Positions 5,594 through 6,406 of a stretch of DNA of 6,406 bases are shown here, in pieces (the first letter of the stretch is position 1; every line of letters starts with the position of its first letter). Where the stretch lies: contig JASLXI010000058.1 in the NCBI GenBank assembly GCA_030740415.1, positions 1-6,406 on the forward strand, written 5' to 3'. Source of the stretch: Dehalococcoidia bacterium. Its GTDB lineage: Bacteria > Chloroflexota > Dehalococcoidia > UBA2985. The notes under the pieces are model-generated. The model made no database searches and was not told the origin of the DNA. It saw only the letters and a program-made list of their open reading frames with translations. A program made the translations under genes and the position numbers.

Positions 5594-5654
5594 CACCTCC
5601 GGGTATAGCTAAAGGATGGTAGACTTGCTATACCTGGCGGTGACACCGGAGGTG
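5594..5654 (-). promoter_or_regulatory. Hairpin that sequesters the thrS ribosome binding site
   Basis: On the mRNA strand, CACCTCCGG (5654-5646) is perfectly complementary to CCGGAGGTG (5602-5594), which contains the entire thrS Shine-Dalgarno site. Nested inside, GGTATAGC (5634-5627) pairs with GCTATACC (5609-5602), the last base being shared between stems. A 17-base loop closes the inner stem and an unpaired 5' segment of about 11-12 bases sits between the two stems. That segment begins TGTCACCGCC, and GGTGTCACCGC (5647-5637) matches ten of eleven positions of the T-box core GGTGGNACCGC. The fold is a strong candidate translational switch, either ThrRS autoregulation or a tRNA-sensing T-box relative. 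Confidence 0.65.
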
Positions 5655-5788
5655 GTGGGGCCCTGGAGATTCCTCCTGCATTCAAGAACAGATACGGACA
5701 TGATGGCGTCAGTATAGAAGAGACGTATCGAGTGGTCAAGGGAAGACCTAGTGTTCATCATCCGGTACGTGACACAGGCACGCCTTAA

Positions 5789-5794
5789 TATAAT
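5789..5794 (+). promoter_or_regulatory. Consensus -10 box of nfi, predicting a leaderless transcript
   Basis: TATAAT ends 6 bases before the nfi ATG (5801), so transcription would begin at or next to the A of the start codon and no Shine-Dalgarno site exists. The box overlaps the weak thrS -10 on the other strand. A GTGACA-like -35 (5769-5774) is only 14 bases away, too close for an ideal promoter. Confidence 0.45.
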
Positions 5795-5800
5795 ATCTCT

Positions 5801-6406
5801 ATGAAACACCTAACGTTGTATTCCTAGGACGTGAATGGTCAAGAAGCCATAGAAATACAGAAAAGCCTCGTTTCCAGAGTGGGCGTCAAGGGCGAGCTGA
5901 AAAAGCCTCCCCCCTAAGTGGCAGGGGTGGATATTTCGCTGCCCGATGCCAACGGCAAAGCCGTGGGTACGGCGGTGCTTCTGGAGCTATCAGAACTGCA
6001 AGTAGTGGAGGCAAAGGTCTACAAGGGAAAGCAGAATCTTCCCTATGTGCCTGGGCTTCCCTCCTTCCGAGAGACTCCCCTTGTCTTGGGAGCTCCGGAG
6101 CTGCTGGAAGTTACCCCGAACGTCGTCTTGGTGGACGGCTAGGATCTGGCCCATCCCAGGCGGTTCGGTCTGGCTTGCCACTCAGGACTTCTAATCGCCA
6201 CTCCTACCATCGGGTGCGTCAAGTCCATTCTAGAAGGGTGGCCAGAGGGCACCCTCTCGTCTGGTGCCGAGACGCACGTCTCTCTAATGGACAAGGGAGA
6301 GATGATCGGGGCAGTGGTGCGTACCAGGGAGTTGGTGAACCCTATTTACGTCTCGACAGGCCACAAGATGAGCCTGGAAAGCGCGATTGAATTGACTCTT
6401 GCATCC
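5801..6406 (+). pseudogene. nfi: Endonuclease V (deoxyinosine 3' endonuclease) with three in-frame stops, cut by the window end
   Basis: One frame from ATG 5801 to the window end (202 codons) reads as endonuclease V, which nicks DNA one base 3' to deaminated adenine. Recognisable pieces are EAIEIQKSL (codons 16-24), VAGVDIS (40-46), LPYVPGLPSFRE (80-91), NVVLVDG (107-113), LAHPRRFGLACHSGLL (116-131), PTIGCVKS, LMDKGEMIGAVVRTRE, and NPIYVSTGHKMSLESA. The metal-binding residues D44, E91 and D112 and the wedge Tyr82 are present, matching D43, E89, D110 and Y80 of the Thermotoga enzyme. Stops interrupt it at TAG 5825-5827 (where WDV is usual), TAA 5915-5917 (just before VAGVD) and TAG 6140-6142 (just after LVDG). 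There is no frameshift. Each stop is one transition from a sense codon (TGG, CAA, CAG). About 20-30 C-terminal residues lie beyond the window. Most likely a recently inactivated gene. Confidence 0.88.

Larger units (their letters stand above)
5589..5800 (-). promoter_or_regulatory. Structured 5' leader of thrS, about 200 nt
   Basis: The stretch from the overlapping divergent promoter to the thrS ATG has no convincing gene but much potential pairing. Besides the hairpin over the ribosome binding site, GGCGT near the start of the transcript can pair with ACGCC about 75 bases on. Inside that pair, CCT-GTGT can pair with ACAC-T-AGG. A second GGAGG (5677-5673) could compete for the same CCTCC that covers the ribosome binding site, giving a possible switch. 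A weak -10 (TATTAT, 5795-5790) would start transcription near 5783. A long leader is typical of regulated aminoacyl-tRNA synthetase genes; the mechanism here is inferred. Confidence 0.5.

Noticed and set aside
5609..5654. Intrinsic terminator or attenuator in the thrS leader
   Set aside because: The stems are strong but are followed by the ribosome binding site, not by a T-run, so translational control fits better than transcription attenuation.
5609..5809. A 66-codon minus-strand frame inside the thrS leader, possible leader peptide
   Set aside because: It begins at a GTG upstream of the predicted transcript start, has no ribosome binding site and no run of Thr codons, and ends within the hairpin. 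It is most likely chance.
5918..6142. Translation restart at GTG 5918 giving a short functional protein
   Set aside because: The bases before it are C-rich with no Shine-Dalgarno site, and the frame stops again at 6140 before the rest of the nuclease, so the product would lack half the fold.
5801..6406. Programmed readthrough or stop-codon reassignment in nfi
   Set aside because: Both TAG and TAA would need to be read, yet TAG, TAA and TGA all end the other genes in this window normally.
1..6406. Mobile element, defence island or CRISPR array
   Set aside because: No transposase, integrase, restriction, toxin or Cas-like protein, no terminal repeats and no spaced direct repeats are visible; all recognised genes are chromosomal in character.

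Overview
The window looks like ordinary chromosomal DNA of moderate GC from a bacterium. The gene set, the style of the protein sequences and the TTGACC/TATACT-type promoters fit the phylum Chloroflexota, perhaps Dehalococcoidia. That placement is an inference from memory of similar proteins. There is no insertion sequence, integrase, CRISPR array, tRNA or rRNA.

Layout. (1) 59-523: a well-formed promoter drives a small GlcG/HbpS-family (DUF336) protein that ends in a perfect hairpin. (2) 592-1299, minus strand: an OmpR/PhoB-type response regulator that keeps its phospho-acceptor Asp but has lost the conserved switch Thr and Lys; no kinase gene is nearby. (3) 1300-1651: non-coding, with short palindromes and the promoter of the next operon. 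(4) 1652-2331: moaD-moaE, translationally coupled, encoding the two subunits of molybdopterin synthase. The MoaD tail runs two residues past the essential Gly-Gly. (5) 2333-3352, minus strand: a BioD-like P-loop plus DRTGG protein of the 'phosphotransacetylase family' type, without the Pta catalytic domain, convergent with moaE and one base away. (6) 3534-3764: a 76-residue SWIM zinc-finger protein with a good promoter. (7) 3837-5588, minus strand: thrS without the N-terminal TGS domain, preceded by a leader of about 200 nt in which the ribosome binding site is fully paired in a long hairpin. (8) 5801 to the window end: an endonuclease V (nfi) gene that reads in a single frame throughout but carries three in-frame stop codons, all explicable by single transitions, while the codons for the metal-binding residues are intact.

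The genes do not form one pathway. MoaD and MoaE act together, ThrRS is housekeeping, and the others are separate transcription units. The most interesting points are the structured thrS leader, the decaying nfi gene that shares an overlapping divergent promoter with it, the atypical receiver domain, and the MoaD tail shaped by the moaE ribosome binding site. I did not find a convincing new multi-gene system.
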